This document shows, piece after piece, positions 53,674 to 62,727 of a stretch of 64,000 nucleotides of DNA; position 1 is the stretch's first letter; each line of letters starts with the position of its first letter. The position numbers and the translations under genes are program-made. The stretch is from Sphingomonadales bacterium 32-65-25. GTDB taxonomy: Bacteria; Pseudomonadota; Alphaproteobacteria; Sphingomonadales; Sphingomonadaceae. The stretch covers positions 248,001 through 312,000 of the forward strand of contig NCEU01000007.1 in assembly GCA_002280855.1 (NCBI GenBank), given 5' to 3'. The notes beneath the pieces are model-generated. The model was not told where the DNA came from and ran no database searches. It saw nothing but the letters and a program-made list of their open reading frames with translations.

Positions 53674-54438
53674 TCAGCCGTCCCGGCGGCTGTCACCCAT
53701 CACATCGGCAAAGGAAAGCTGGCCATCGAACAGGGCGCGCACCACCAGTTCGGTGCGGGTGGCAACGCCATAGCGCGTCTTGGCGGCCTCAAGATATTTG
53801 TGGACCGTGCCGCCCGACAGGCCGAGCAACTGGCCCGCCACCCAGTTGGACTTGCCACGCGCGGCCAACACCAGGCAATCAAGCTGGCGCTGGGTGAGCT
53901 TCGGTCCTTCGGGCGGATCATTGCCTCCCAGTTGCAGTTTCAACCGGCGTGCGGCTTCAAACGCAAAGCAGGCCAGATATTGTGCCGCTGGCAGCGAGTC
54001 CGACGGCAGTTCGCGGCCTTGGGCCATCACGAAGCTGACGAGGCCCGAGGCTTGGCCGGGCACATGGATCGGCACGGTATAGCCCTCTGCCAGCCCGGCG
54101 GCGCGCGCCTGGGTCATGTAGGCCTTGTGGCGGCTGGACAGCGGCATGATGCTATCAAGCCGGCTCCAGGCAAAGGGCGTGACGCTGCGTTCACAGGCCA
54201 GCAGCACCGGATCATCGGCGACGCGGCCGCTTGGCACCAGATTGTCGACCCAGTGATCGGGAAAATCGGTGAGCCGCACCGGTCCAAGCCGGTCGGGCGC
54301 ATTGATTCGTTGCGCCAGCGCGAAATGATCGAACTGAAAGGCGCGCGTGGCATCCTTCAGCACCAGACCGATATCGGTCAGGCTGGGCGCGGTGCGCACG
54401 GCGCGCACAAACGTCTGGACATCCTGGAAACTGCTCAC
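53674..54438 (-). CDS. LuxR-family regulator with autoinducer-type N-terminal domain (solo)
   Basis: 254-residue regulator. The C-terminal helix-turn-helix is LTQRQLDCLVLAARGKSN then GLSGGTVHKYLEAAKTRYGV. The N-terminal part has the ligand-domain landmarks FPDHWVDNL, DDPV and PFAWS, with Trp, Asp-Pro and Trp at the spacing of TraR positions 57, 70-71 and 85. The residue four after the first Trp is Leu rather than the usual Tyr. No luxI-type synthase is in the window. GTG start with GGGGGCG ahead. Followed by MFS and RhlG-like genes in the same direction. Confidence 0.8.
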   Translation of the reverse strand: MSSFQDVQTFVRAVRTAPSLTDIGLVLKDATRAFQFDHFALAQRINAPDRLGPVRLTDFPDHWVDNLVPSGRVADDPVLLACERSVTPFAWSRLDSIMPLSSRHKAYMTQARAAGLAEGYTVPIHVPGQASGLVSFVMAQGRELPSDSLPAAQYLACFAFEAARRLKLQLGGNDPPEGPKLTQRQLDCLVLAARGKSNWVAGQLLGLSGGTVHKYLEAAKTRYGVATRTELVVRALFDGQLSFADVMGDSRRDG

Positions 54439-54578
54439 ACACGCCCCCGTGCACCATCATGCGACGCCCTGCCCGCGCGCGATTGCCTTGCCCCGCTCTT
54501 CAGCCGGGCCTATCTCGGGTGCCCCACCACCTACAGATCACTATAGAATCAACACAAGACTTAGACAACGAGGTATAT

Positions 54579-55115
54579 ATGACGCATGATATTGCCATCA
54601 TTGCCGGCGGCTGTTTCTGGTGCACCGAAGCAGTTTTCAATGAACTGAAGGGCATCGAAGCGGTTGAATCCGGCTATATTGGCGGCCACAAGGACATCCC
54701 CAACTATGAACAGGTGTGCAGCGGCACCACCGGTCATGCCGAAGCCGTGCGCATTGTTTATGATGCGGACATCATCAGCTATGCCGAACTGCTCGACATC
54801 TTCTTCCACACCCATGATCCGACCACGCTGAACCGCCAGGGCGGCGATATCGGCACCCAGTATCGTTCGGCGATCTTCCCGCAGAACGGTGTGCAGGCCG
54901 GCGAAGCCGAAGCGGCTATCGCCCGCAACCAAGCAAGCTGGGACAATCCGATCGTGACGACGATCGAGCCGAACGCGCCGTGGTGGCCGGCGGAGGCCTA
55001 TCACCAGCGCTATTTCGAGAACAATGGCACCAAGAACGGCTATTGCGTTGCTGTGGTCGGCCCGAAACTGGCCAAGTTCCGCAAGGGTTATGCAGCCCGG
55101 CTGAAGGGCCGGTAA
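54579..55115 (+). CDS. msrA: Peptide methionine sulfoxide reductase A
   Basis: 178-residue enzyme that reduces methionine-S-sulfoxide. The active site is GGCFWC, with Cys12 as nucleophile. The DPTTLNRQGGDIGTQYRS and YHQRYFENNG motifs are present. Resolving cysteine is probably Cys in KNGYCVAVV. ATG 54579 has GAGG before it. Convergent with glmS, with one base between stops. Confidence 0.95.
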   Translation: MTHDIAIIAGGCFWCTEAVFNELKGIEAVESGYIGGHKDIPNYEQVCSGTTGHAEAVRIVYDADIISYAELLDIFFHTHDPTTLNRQGGDIGTQYRSAIFPQNGVQAGEAEAAIARNQASWDNPIVTTIEPNAPWWPAEAYHQRYFENNGTKNGYCVAVVGPKLAKFRKGYAARLKGR

Positions 55116-55116
55116 C

Positions 55117-56868
55117 TCACTCCACGGTCACCGACTTGGCCAGGTTGCGCGGTTGATCCACATCCGTGCCCTTGGCCAAGGCGACGTGATAGGCCAGCAA
55201 CTGCACCGGAATGGCGGTGACCAGCGGGCTGATGAACGGATCGACGGCCGGCAGCGTCACCGCCGTCATCGTGCCTTGACCGTGGGTCGCCACGCCTTCT
55301 GCGTCAGACAGCAGCACCACCTGACCGCCGCGCGCCATCACTTCCTGCATGTTGGAGACGGTCTTTTCAAAGCGCGGACCGCTGGGTGCGATGACGATCA
55401 CCGGCACATGTTCATCGATCAGCGCGATCGGGCCGTGCTTCAACTCGCCTGCGGCATATCCCTCGGCGTGGATATAGGAAATTTCCTTCAGCTTCAGCGC
55501 GCCTTCCAGCGCCATCGGATAATCCGGACCGCGGCCGATGTAGAGAATGTCGCGTGCCTTGGCCAAGGTGGGGGCCAGCGCCGCAATCGCGTCCTCGCAC
55601 TTGAGCGCATTGTTCATCGCCGCCGGCACTTCGGTGAGCAGGTGGACGAGGCGGGCTTCTTCGGCTGCATCCACGCGCCCCTTGGCCTTGGCCAGCGCGA
55701 TGGCGAAGGCGGCCAAAACGGCAAGCTGGCAGGTGAAGGCCTTGGTGGAAGCGACGCCCACTTCCGGGCCGGCGTGGGTGGGCAGCAGCAACTGGGTTTC
55801 GCGCGCCATTGTCGAAGTGGCGACGTTGACGACCGCCGCCACCATCTGCCCGCCGGCCAGCGCATGGCGCAGCGCGGCCAGCGTGTCCGCGGTCTCGCCG
55901 GACTGGCTGATGAACAGGCACAGGCCGCCATCCTCATAAACCGGGTCGCGGTAGCGATATTCCGAGGCGTTCTCGATGCTGACCGGCACCCGCGCCAGTT
56001 GTTCCAGCCAATAACTGGCGACATGGCCGGCGAGCAGCGCGGTGCCGCATGCCACGATCTGGACGCGCTTCACATTGGCGAGATCGAATGGCAGGCCGGG
56101 CAGGGCGACGGTTTCCGCCAGTGGGTCGAGATAGGCGCCCAATGTTTGCGCCACCACGATCGGCTGTTCGTGGATTTCCTTTTCCATGTAGTGGCGGTGG
56201 TTGCCCTTCTCGATCACCGCGGCACTGGCCGACGAGGTGATGAAGGCGCGCTGCACAGGCTGATCATTGGCGTCGAACATGGCGACGCTGTCAGTGGTCA
56301 GCCGCACCCAATCGCCTTCTTCCAGATAGGCAATGCGGTTGGTGAAGGGGGCCAGGCCAAGCGCGTCGGAACCGAGGAACATCTCACCGTCGCCGCGGCC
56401 GACCACCAGCGGCGAGCCACGCCGGGCACCGTAGATGACGCCGGGGTGGTTGCGGAACAATATGGCAAAGCTGAAGGCACCGTGCAGCCGCTTGAGCGTT
56501 GCCGCCACCGCCGCATCCGGCGGCCCGGCAGCGAGCACTTCGGCGCGCAGCGTCTTGAAATTCTCGATGATGCCGTTGTGGACCAGGCAGACATTTTCGG
56601 TGGCGTGCGGGTGGGCATTGTCCCGCGTTGGCGCGCCGTGGGTGGCCCAGCGCGTGTGTGCAATGCCGATGCTGCCGGCCAGCGGCGACAGCACCAGTTC
56701 GCGGGCCAAATTGGCCAGTTTGCCCGGCGCGCGCCGCCGGTCCATCACGCCATCGTGGATGGTGGCAATCCCGGCGCTGTCGTAGCCGCGATACTCAAGC
56801 CGCCTGAGGCCATCGACCAGTCGATCCGCCACCGGCTCACCCGAAACAATGCCGATGATGCCGCACAT
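55117..56868 (-). CDS. glmS: Glutamine-fructose-6-phosphate aminotransferase (isomerizing)
   Basis: 583-residue enzyme that makes glucosamine-6-phosphate for peptidoglycan and LPS. The N-terminal Cys (MCGIIGIV) is the glutaminase nucleophile. The sugar isomerase domains hold SQSGETADTLAALR, and the C-terminus ends DQPRNLAKSVTVE as in the family. Somewhat shorter than the usual 605-610 residues. It follows glmU with two bases between. Confidence 0.95.
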   Translation of the reverse strand: MCGIIGIVSGEPVADRLVDGLRRLEYRGYDSAGIATIHDGVMDRRRAPGKLANLARELVLSPLAGSIGIAHTRWATHGAPTRDNAHPHATENVCLVHNGIIENFKTLRAEVLAAGPPDAAVAATLKRLHGAFSFAILFRNHPGVIYGARRGSPLVVGRGDGEMFLGSDALGLAPFTNRIAYLEEGDWVRLTTDSVAMFDANDQPVQRAFITSSASAAVIEKGNHRHYMEKEIHEQPIVVAQTLGAYLDPLAETVALPGLPFDLANVKRVQIVACGTALLAGHVASYWLEQLARVPVSIENASEYRYRDPVYEDGGLCLFISQSGETADTLAALRHALAGGQMVAAVVNVATSTMARETQLLLPTHAGPEVGVASTKAFTCQLAVLAAFAIALAKAKGRVDAAEEARLVHLLTEVPAAMNNALKCEDAIAALAPTLAKARDILYIGRGPDYPMALEGALKLKEISYIHAEGYAAGELKHGPIALIDEHVPVIVIAPSGPRFEKTVSNMQEVMARGGQVVLLSDAEGVATHGQGTMTAVTLPAVDPFISPLVTAIPVQLLAYHVALAKGTDVDQPRNLAKSVTVE

Positions 56869-56870
56869 GG

Positions 56871-58211
56871 TTACTTGCCCTTTTTCGCCTGCTGAAGCGC
56901 ACGGAAGCGCGCCGCCCAGCCGGTCTTTTCGCTCTGTTCGGGGCGCACCAGGGCAAGCGCGTCGCTGGCCACGTTGCGGGTGACAGTGCTGCCGGCCGCC
57001 ACGATGGCGCCATCACCGATGGTCACCGGCGCCACCAGCGCACTGTTCGATCCGATGAAGGCGCCGGCGCCGATCACCGTCTGATATTTGAAGAAGCCAT
57101 CATAATTGCAGGTGATGGTGCCGGCGCCAATATTGGCCTTGGCCCCCACGGTTACGTCGCCGAGATAGGTGAGGTGATTGGCCTTGGCGCCGTCGCCCAG
57201 CACGGCCTTTTTGGTTTCGACGAAATTGCCGATCTTGGCGCCCTTGCCAAGAACCGTGCCGGGCCGCAGGCGGGCGAACGGGCCGATTTCGCAGCCCTCG
57301 CCGATGGTCGCGCCTTCGATATGGCTGTGGGCGCGGATGCGGGCGCCGCTTGCGATCGTCACGCCGGGGCCGAACACCACGAACGGTTCAATCTCCACAT
57401 CGGCAGCAATTTCGGTGTCGGCGGCCAGGAACACGGTTTCGGGCGCCTGCATCGACACGCCGGCAGCCATCAGTTCGGCGCGGCGGCGGTTCTGGAAAAT
57501 TGCTTCCAGCCCGGCCAATTCGGCGCGGCTGTTGGCCCCGGCGACTTCATCGGCGGCGGTCTCGATCACCACGCAGGCGCGGCCATCGCCCAACGCCAGG
57601 CCCACCACATCGGGCAGATAATATTCGCCCGCGGCATTGTTGTTGGTGACGCGGGCGAGCAGCGGGAACAGATCGGCGGCGCTCACTGCCATCAGGCCGC
57701 TATTGCACAGCGTCTCGGCGCGTTCGGTGGGGGAGGCGTCCTTGTACTCCACCATTTTCCGGATCGCGCCGCCCGACGCGATGATGCGGCCGTAGGAACC
57801 CGGGTTCTCGGGCCGGAACCCCAGCACTGCCACCGCAACATCGTCGCTCAGTGCATCAAGCAGCCGCTGCATGGTTGCGGCCGGCACCAGCGGCGCATCG
57901 CCATAGAGCACCAAAACCTTGCCACCAAAGCCGGCCAGCGGCGTCTCTGCCTGCTGCACGGCATGGCCGGTGCCCAGTTGCGGCTGCTGCACCACCACGT
58001 CGGCCTTGCCGGCAACCTCGGCTTCCACCTGTTCCTTGAGCGCGCCGACCACGACCACCGTGCGGGCCGGATCGAGCGTCGCCAAACTGTCGGTGAGGTG
58101 GCGCAGCATCGGCTTGCCGGCGATGGCGTGCAACACCTTGTGGCGAGCCGATTTCATGCGCGTGCCCATGCCGGCGGCAAGAATGATGGCGGCAAAGGCG
58201 GCAGTGGACAT
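56871..58211 (-). CDS. glmU: Bifunctional GlmU (N-acetylglucosamine-1-phosphate uridyltransferase/acetyltransferase)
   Basis: 446-residue enzyme that completes UDP-GlcNAc synthesis. Residues 1-230 are the uridyltransferase (LAAGMGTRMKS signature, YGDAPLV). The rest is a left-handed beta-helix acetyltransferase (IGEGCEIGPFARLRPGT, NFVETKKAVLGDGAK, GAGTITCNYDG). I start at ATG 58211 because it gives the canonical N-terminus. Operon glmU-glmS. Confidence 0.95.
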   Translation of the reverse strand: MSTAAFAAIILAAGMGTRMKSARHKVLHAIAGKPMLRHLTDSLATLDPARTVVVVGALKEQVEAEVAGKADVVVQQPQLGTGHAVQQAETPLAGFGGKVLVLYGDAPLVPAATMQRLLDALSDDVAVAVLGFRPENPGSYGRIIASGGAIRKMVEYKDASPTERAETLCNSGLMAVSAADLFPLLARVTNNNAAGEYYLPDVVGLALGDGRACVVIETAADEVAGANSRAELAGLEAIFQNRRRAELMAAGVSMQAPETVFLAADTEIAADVEIEPFVVFGPGVTIASGARIRAHSHIEGATIGEGCEIGPFARLRPGTVLGKGAKIGNFVETKKAVLGDGAKANHLTYLGDVTVGAKANIGAGTITCNYDGFFKYQTVIGAGAFIGSNSALVAPVTIGDGAIVAAGSTVTRNVASDALALVRPEQSEKTGWAARFRALQQAKKGK

Positions 58212-58315
58212 CACATCAGCAGCCCTGCCATAACGGCTGGGGGTTGAAAAGTGCCGCCACCCGGCGCAACGCCTGTCGCAGTGCTGAAACAATAGAAGTG
58301 CATGACTTCCCGTTC

Positions 58316-58984
58316 GTGACTTTGCCCCGATCCATATTGTTCGACCTCGACGGCACGCTCGTCGATACCGCCCCCGATCTCGCCGGCGCGATGAACCATG
58401 TGCTGGCTGCGCATGGCCGCCCACCCTTGCCGGTGGACGATGTGCGCCACCTGGTTGGCCACGGCGCGCGGGCGCTGGTGACGCGCGGTCTGGCGGCCAC
58501 CGGCGATCCGGCGCTGCATCTGGTCGAACCGTCGATGCCGCTTTTCCTGCAACATTATGCGGCCAACATCGCCAATGATTCACGTGCCTTCGATGGCGTG
58601 GAAACGGCGCTGGATGCGCTGACAGAGGCGGGCTGCCTGCTTTCAATCTGCACCAACAAGCCCACCCATCTCGCGCAGGCGCTGGTCGAAGCGCTCGGCT
58701 GGCAGGGGCGGTTTGCTGCCGTGATCGGGGCCACCAGTGTCGAACGGCCCAAGCCCGATGCCGGCCATGTCTTTGCGACGCTGGCAGCGGCGGGCGGCGC
58801 GGTGGATGATGCAGCGTTCGTGGGTGATTCCGCCACCGATGTGGGTGCGGCGCGCAATGCCGGCCTGGGAATCGTGCTGGTCAGTTTCGGCTACACCGAT
58901 CGGCCGGCGCATGAACTGGGTGGCAATGTGGTGATCGATCATTATGATGCCCTGCTGCCCGCGCTCAGGGAACTTATGAGGTGA
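58316..58984 (+). CDS. gph: Phosphoglycolate phosphatase
   Basis: 222-residue HAD phosphatase. Motif I LFDLDGTLVDTAPDL, motif II SICTNKP, the Lys in VERPKPDAGHV, and motif IV VGDSATDVGAA define it as Gph-like. Phosphoglycolate comes from DNA repair and oxygenation reactions. The start is uncertain: GTG 58316 gives a normal length, a GTG at 58298 adds six residues, and neither has a strong ribosome site. It overlaps the phoR start by four bases. Confidence 0.85.
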   Translation: MTLPRSILFDLDGTLVDTAPDLAGAMNHVLAAHGRPPLPVDDVRHLVGHGARALVTRGLAATGDPALHLVEPSMPLFLQHYAANIANDSRAFDGVETALDALTEAGCLLSICTNKPTHLAQALVEALGWQGRFAAVIGATSVERPKPDAGHVFATLAAAGGAVDDAAFVGDSATDVGAARNAGLGIVLVSFGYTDRPAHELGGNVVIDHYDALLPALRELMR

Positions 58985-60141
58985 GCGGCGCGCTGGAACT
59001 GGCGCTGGCCGTGCTGGCTGCCCTGCTGCTGGGCTTCGTGCTTGGCCGCATGAGCGCACCCGATCCGGAGCCGCCGGCGTTGCCCCCTGCGCCGCCACCA
59101 CCACCACCACCGCCGCCGCCATCGCCAGACCGTATCCACATCGAAAGCCTGAACGATGCGGCGCTGCTGACGCGAGGCCCGTTGGTGGAGGCCGCCAATG
59201 CCGCGGCCCGCGCCCTGTTCGGCGATCGTATCGTTGGCAGCGATCTGCGGCTGACCGTGCGCCACCCGGCGCTGCTGGATGCCGTGGAGGCAGTGATGGC
59301 CGGGCAGACGGCCGAAGACCGTGAACTGACTGGTCTTGGCAGCGGCAATCGCAGTTTCCGCCTGCGCGTGGTGGGGGATGGCACCGATGACGGTCCGATC
59401 CGCTGCCTGGTGCTCCTTGATGACATCACCCAATCCAAGGTGACCGAGCGCATGCGCGTCGATTTCGTCGCCAATGCCAGCCACGAACTGCGCACGCCGC
59501 TGGCCACGCTGGCCGGCTTCATCGAAACGCTGCAAGGCCCGGCGGCCGAGGATGAGCCGGCGCGGCAGCGCTTCCTCACCATCATGGCCACCGAAGCCGA
59601 TCGCATGCGCCGGCTGATCGACGATCTGATGAGCCTGTCGCGCATCGAGCTGGACAAGTTCGTGCGTCCCACCCAGCCGCTTGACCTGAAGGGCCTGGTT
59701 GCCGAAGTGGGCAGCACGCTGGCCATGCGGCTGGAGGGTGACAGCCGCGCCCTGCTGATCGATGAACCGGAAAATCTGCCGCGTGTGATCGCCGATCGCG
59801 ATCAGGTGCTGCAGGTGCTCTACAACCTGATCTCCAACGCACTGAAATATGGCCGCAGTGGCACGCCGATCCGGGTGAGTCTGGCCAGTTTTGCCTCCTC
59901 ACCGGGGGGTAGCGTGAAGGTGACTGTCGCCGACGAAGGTGATGGCATCGCGCCCGAACATCTGCCGCGGCTGACCGAGCGTTTCTACCGGGTCGATTCC
60001 CAGCGCAGCCGCACGCTGGGCGGCACCGGGCTGGGGCTGGCCATCGTCAAGCATATCGTGGAACGGCATCGCGGCCGGCTGGAGATCGACAGCCGGCTGG
60101 GCGAGGGCACCCGCGTGTCGTTCACCCTGCCCATTGCCTGA
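58981..60141 (+). CDS. phoR: Phosphate-regulon sensor histidine kinase
   Basis: 386-residue kinase for the Pho response. One N-terminal membrane helix is followed by a proline run of about 17 residues, a short PAS-like domain, the DHp helix with His168 in SHELRTPL, and the ATPase domain (NLISNALKYG, DEGDGI, GGTGLGLAIV). Only one membrane helix is seen, so it probably senses through the Pst/PhoU complex. GTG start overlapping the gph stop. pstS follows. Confidence 0.9.
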   Translation: MSGALELALAVLAALLLGFVLGRMSAPDPEPPALPPAPPPPPPPPPPSPDRIHIESLNDAALLTRGPLVEAANAAARALFGDRIVGSDLRLTVRHPALLDAVEAVMAGQTAEDRELTGLGSGNRSFRLRVVGDGTDDGPIRCLVLLDDITQSKVTERMRVDFVANASHELRTPLATLAGFIETLQGPAAEDEPARQRFLTIMATEADRMRRLIDDLMSLSRIELDKFVRPTQPLDLKGLVAEVGSTLAMRLEGDSRALLIDEPENLPRVIADRDQVLQVLYNLISNALKYGRSGTPIRVSLASFASSPGGSVKVTVADEGDGIAPEHLPRLTERFYRVDSQRSRTLGGTGLGLAIVKHIVERHRGRLEIDSRLGEGTRVSFTLPIA

Positions 60142-60167
60142 AACCATCCACAGACGGCGTAACAAAA

Positions 60168-60187
60168 CTGTCACCAAAGCGTCATAT
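60168..60187 (+). promoter_or_regulatory. Pho box upstream of pstS
   Basis: CTGTCAC (60168-60174), CAAA, GCGTCAT (60179-60185): two seven-base repeats in the 11-base phase recognised by PhoB. It stands about 85 bases before the pstS start, between phoR and pstS. Confidence 0.75.
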
Positions 60188-60271
60188 GGCCCACATCGGA
60201 CAGTCATAAAGGCCGATCAAGCGGGGCAGAAGGACGGGGCGGCGAATCGCCCGGCCATGGGCCCCTTGAGG

Positions 60272-61336
60272 ATGAATTTCTTGCCGCCAATCCGCGCGTC
60301 TGCCGCCTTCGGTTTCGGCTTGGCTGCCATTTTGGCGGCTGGGCTAGCGGCCTGTTCGGGCGGCAGCCGCACGCAGATCCGCATCGTTGGTTCCTCCACC
60401 GTCTATCCCTTCACCACGGCCGTGGCTGAACAGTTCAAGCGCAAGTGGACGGAATTTCCCGCGCCGATCGTGGAATCGACTGGCACCGGTGGTGGCATCA
60501 AGCTGATGTGTGCCGGCCTTGGCGCGCAATTTCCCGATGCCGCCAATGCGTCCCGCCGCATCAAGAAAAGCGAAGTGGAGGATTGCGCCAAGCATGGCGT
60601 GAAGGGCCTGATCGAATTGCAGGTCGGCATTGATGGCCTGGTCATCGCCCAGGCCCGCGAAGCCAATTTCCCCTCGCTCACCGAACGCGATGTCTATCTG
60701 GCGCTGGCTGCCAACCCGTTCGGCAAGGGCCCCAATCGGGCGCGGACCTGGAAGGATGTGAACCCGGCGCTGCCCGACATCCGCATCGAGGTGATCGGCC
60801 CGCCGCCAACCAGCGGCACGCGTGACAGTTTCAATGAACTGTACATGCTCAAGGGCTGCAACAGCGAACCGGCGATGAAGGCCCTGAAAAAGAGCGACGA
60901 GGACGCCCACAAGCAGATCTGCGAGAAGGTGCGCGAAGATGGCGCCTATGTCGAAGGCGGCGAGAATGACAATCTGATTGTGCAGAAGGTTTCCGCCAAT
61001 CCGCAGGCGCTGGGCGTGTTCGGCTTTTCCTTCATGGAAGAGAATAGCGACCGGGTGAAGGATGTGCCGCTGTCGGGCGTCACGGCCACCTATGAGAATA
61101 TCTCCAGCGGCAGTTTCCCGGCCGCGCGCCCGCTCTATCTCTATGTGAAGGTGCAGCATGTGCCGGCCGTGCGCGGTATGCGCGAATTCCTCGCCGAATA
61201 TGCGCGCGAATCCACCTGGGGCCGTGAAGGCTATCTCGCCCGCAAGGGCCTGGTGGCGGCGCCGGAAGCCATTCGCCGCGCCGGTGAGGCAACTGCCCGA
61301 GAATTGACGGCGATGGATGTGAGTACGCTGCAATGA
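60272..61336 (+). CDS. pstS: Phosphate-binding protein of the Pst ABC transporter
   Basis: 354-residue periplasmic phosphate receptor, apparently a lipoprotein (LAAGLAACSGG lipobox). RIVGSSTVYPFT and STGTGGGIK bind phosphate, as does TSGTRDSF. ATG 60272 is used; ATG 60257 is a near alternative. Overlaps pstC by four bases. Confidence 0.93.
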   Translation: MNFLPPIRASAAFGFGLAAILAAGLAACSGGSRTQIRIVGSSTVYPFTTAVAEQFKRKWTEFPAPIVESTGTGGGIKLMCAGLGAQFPDAANASRRIKKSEVEDCAKHGVKGLIELQVGIDGLVIAQAREANFPSLTERDVYLALAANPFGKGPNRARTWKDVNPALPDIRIEVIGPPPTSGTRDSFNELYMLKGCNSEPAMKALKKSDEDAHKQICEKVREDGAYVEGGENDNLIVQKVSANPQALGVFGFSFMEENSDRVKDVPLSGVTATYENISSGSFPAARPLYLYVKVQHVPAVRGMREFLAEYARESTWGREGYLARKGLVAAPEAIRRAGEATARELTAMDVSTLQ

Positions 61337-62727
61337 GGCTGCTGATCGCCTTTGCGCTGGTGCTGGGACTGGCAGGCCTGGCCTATTTGGCCGGCCGTGC
61401 CCGAGGCAACCGCATGGTGACGGCGGCGGGCGGCCGCATGGGCGCTGTGCATTCGCGCCCCGTTTATCACGGTGCCTATGTGGCGGTGCTGGCGCTGGCG
61501 CCGGCGCTGATCGTGCTGGCCGGCTGGGGCATCGTGGGCGAAGGCCTGATCGAAGGCCAGGTGCTGGGCAGTCTTTCTGCCGCTGAACGCCCGGCGCCTG
61601 GCAACGACAGCGAAGCGCTGTTGAACGAAGTGCGCGGGCTGGTGAACGGCGATCTGCCGCAAGCCTTCAATCCGCTGGCACCGCGGCTGGCACCGGTTTA
61701 CGCAGCGGCGCGCAGCAACGGCGATCTGCTCGCCGGCGCGCTGGCCGTGGCCTTGCTGGCGATGGGCGGCCTGTGGGGCTGGAGCCGACTGCGCCCGGAT
61801 TTCCGCGCCCGCAACCGGGTCGAAACGCAGGTGCGCGCCCTGCTGCTCGTGGCGTCGGTTGTGGCGATCCTCACCACCTTCGGCATCGTGCTATCGCTGA
61901 TCTTTGAATCGATCCGCTTCTTCCAACTGGTGTCGCCAGTGGAATTCCTCACTGGTTTGCAATGGAGCCCGCAAACAGCGATCCGCGCCGATCAGGTTGG
62001 CTCCACCGGCGCGTTCGGGGCGGTGCCGTTGTTCTGGGGCACGATTTTCATCGGTGCCATCATCGCCATGGCGGTGGCGATACCGCTGGGCCTGATGTCG
62101 GCCATCTATCTCACCCAATATGCCGATCCGCGCGTGCGCAAGTGGCTGAAACCGATCCTTGAACTGCTCGCCGGGGTGCCGACGGTGGTTTATGGCTTCT
62201 TTGCCGCGCTCACCATCGCGCCGCTGGTGCGCAGCTTTGCCGTGGCGCTGGGGATGACCAATGCATCATCGGACAGTGCGCTGGCCGCCGGCCTGGTGAT
62301 GGGGGTGATGATCATCCCGTTCGTGTCCTCGATGGCCGATGATGCGTTGGCCGCCGTGCCGCGGGCGATGCGCGATGGTAGCCTCGCCATGGGCGCCACC
62401 CCATCGGAAACCGTGAAGAAGGTGCTGGTGCCTGCCGCGCTGCCCGGCATCATGGGCGGCGTGCTGCTGGCCGTGAGCCGCGCCATTGGCGAGACGATGA
62501 TCGTGGTGATGGCTGCGGGCTTGGCTGCCAATCTCACCGCCAATCCCTTCAGCAGCGTCACCACTGTCACCACCCAGATCGTCGCGCTGCTGACGGGTGA
62601 CCAGGAGTTTGACAGTGCCAAGACGCTTTCGGCCTTTGCGCTGGGGCTGGTGCTGTTCGTGATGACGCTGATCCTCAACATCTATGCGCTTGCCGTGGTG
62701 AAGCGCTATCGCGAGGCTTACGAGTGA
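61333..62727 (+). CDS. pstC: Phosphate ABC transporter permease PstC
   Basis: 464-residue permease. An extended N-terminal part with a periplasmic insert precedes the six-helix transporter core. The EAA loop is GATPSETVKKVLVPAALPGI. Longer than the E. coli protein, as is usual in alphaproteobacteria. One-base overlap with pstA. Confidence 0.92.
   Translation: MRLLIAFALVLGLAGLAYLAGRARGNRMVTAAGGRMGAVHSRPVYHGAYVAVLALAPALIVLAGWGIVGEGLIEGQVLGSLSAAERPAPGNDSEALLNEVRGLVNGDLPQAFNPLAPRLAPVYAAARSNGDLLAGALAVALLAMGGLWGWSRLRPDFRARNRVETQVRALLLVASVVAILTTFGIVLSLIFESIRFFQLVSPVEFLTGLQWSPQTAIRADQVGSTGAFGAVPLFWGTIFIGAIIAMAVAIPLGLMSAIYLTQYADPRVRKWLKPILELLAGVPTVVYGFFAALTIAPLVRSFAVALGMTNASSDSALAAGLVMGVMIIPFVSSMADDALAAVPRAMRDGSLAMGATPSETVKKVLVPAALPGIMGGVLLAVSRAIGETMIVVMAAGLAANLTANPFSSVTTVTTQIVALLTGDQEFDSAKTLSAFALGLVLFVMTLILNIYALAVVKRYREAYE

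Noticed and set aside
56869..56960. glmS ribozyme
   Set aside because: That element is known in Gram-positive bacteria; here only two bases separate glmU and glmS.
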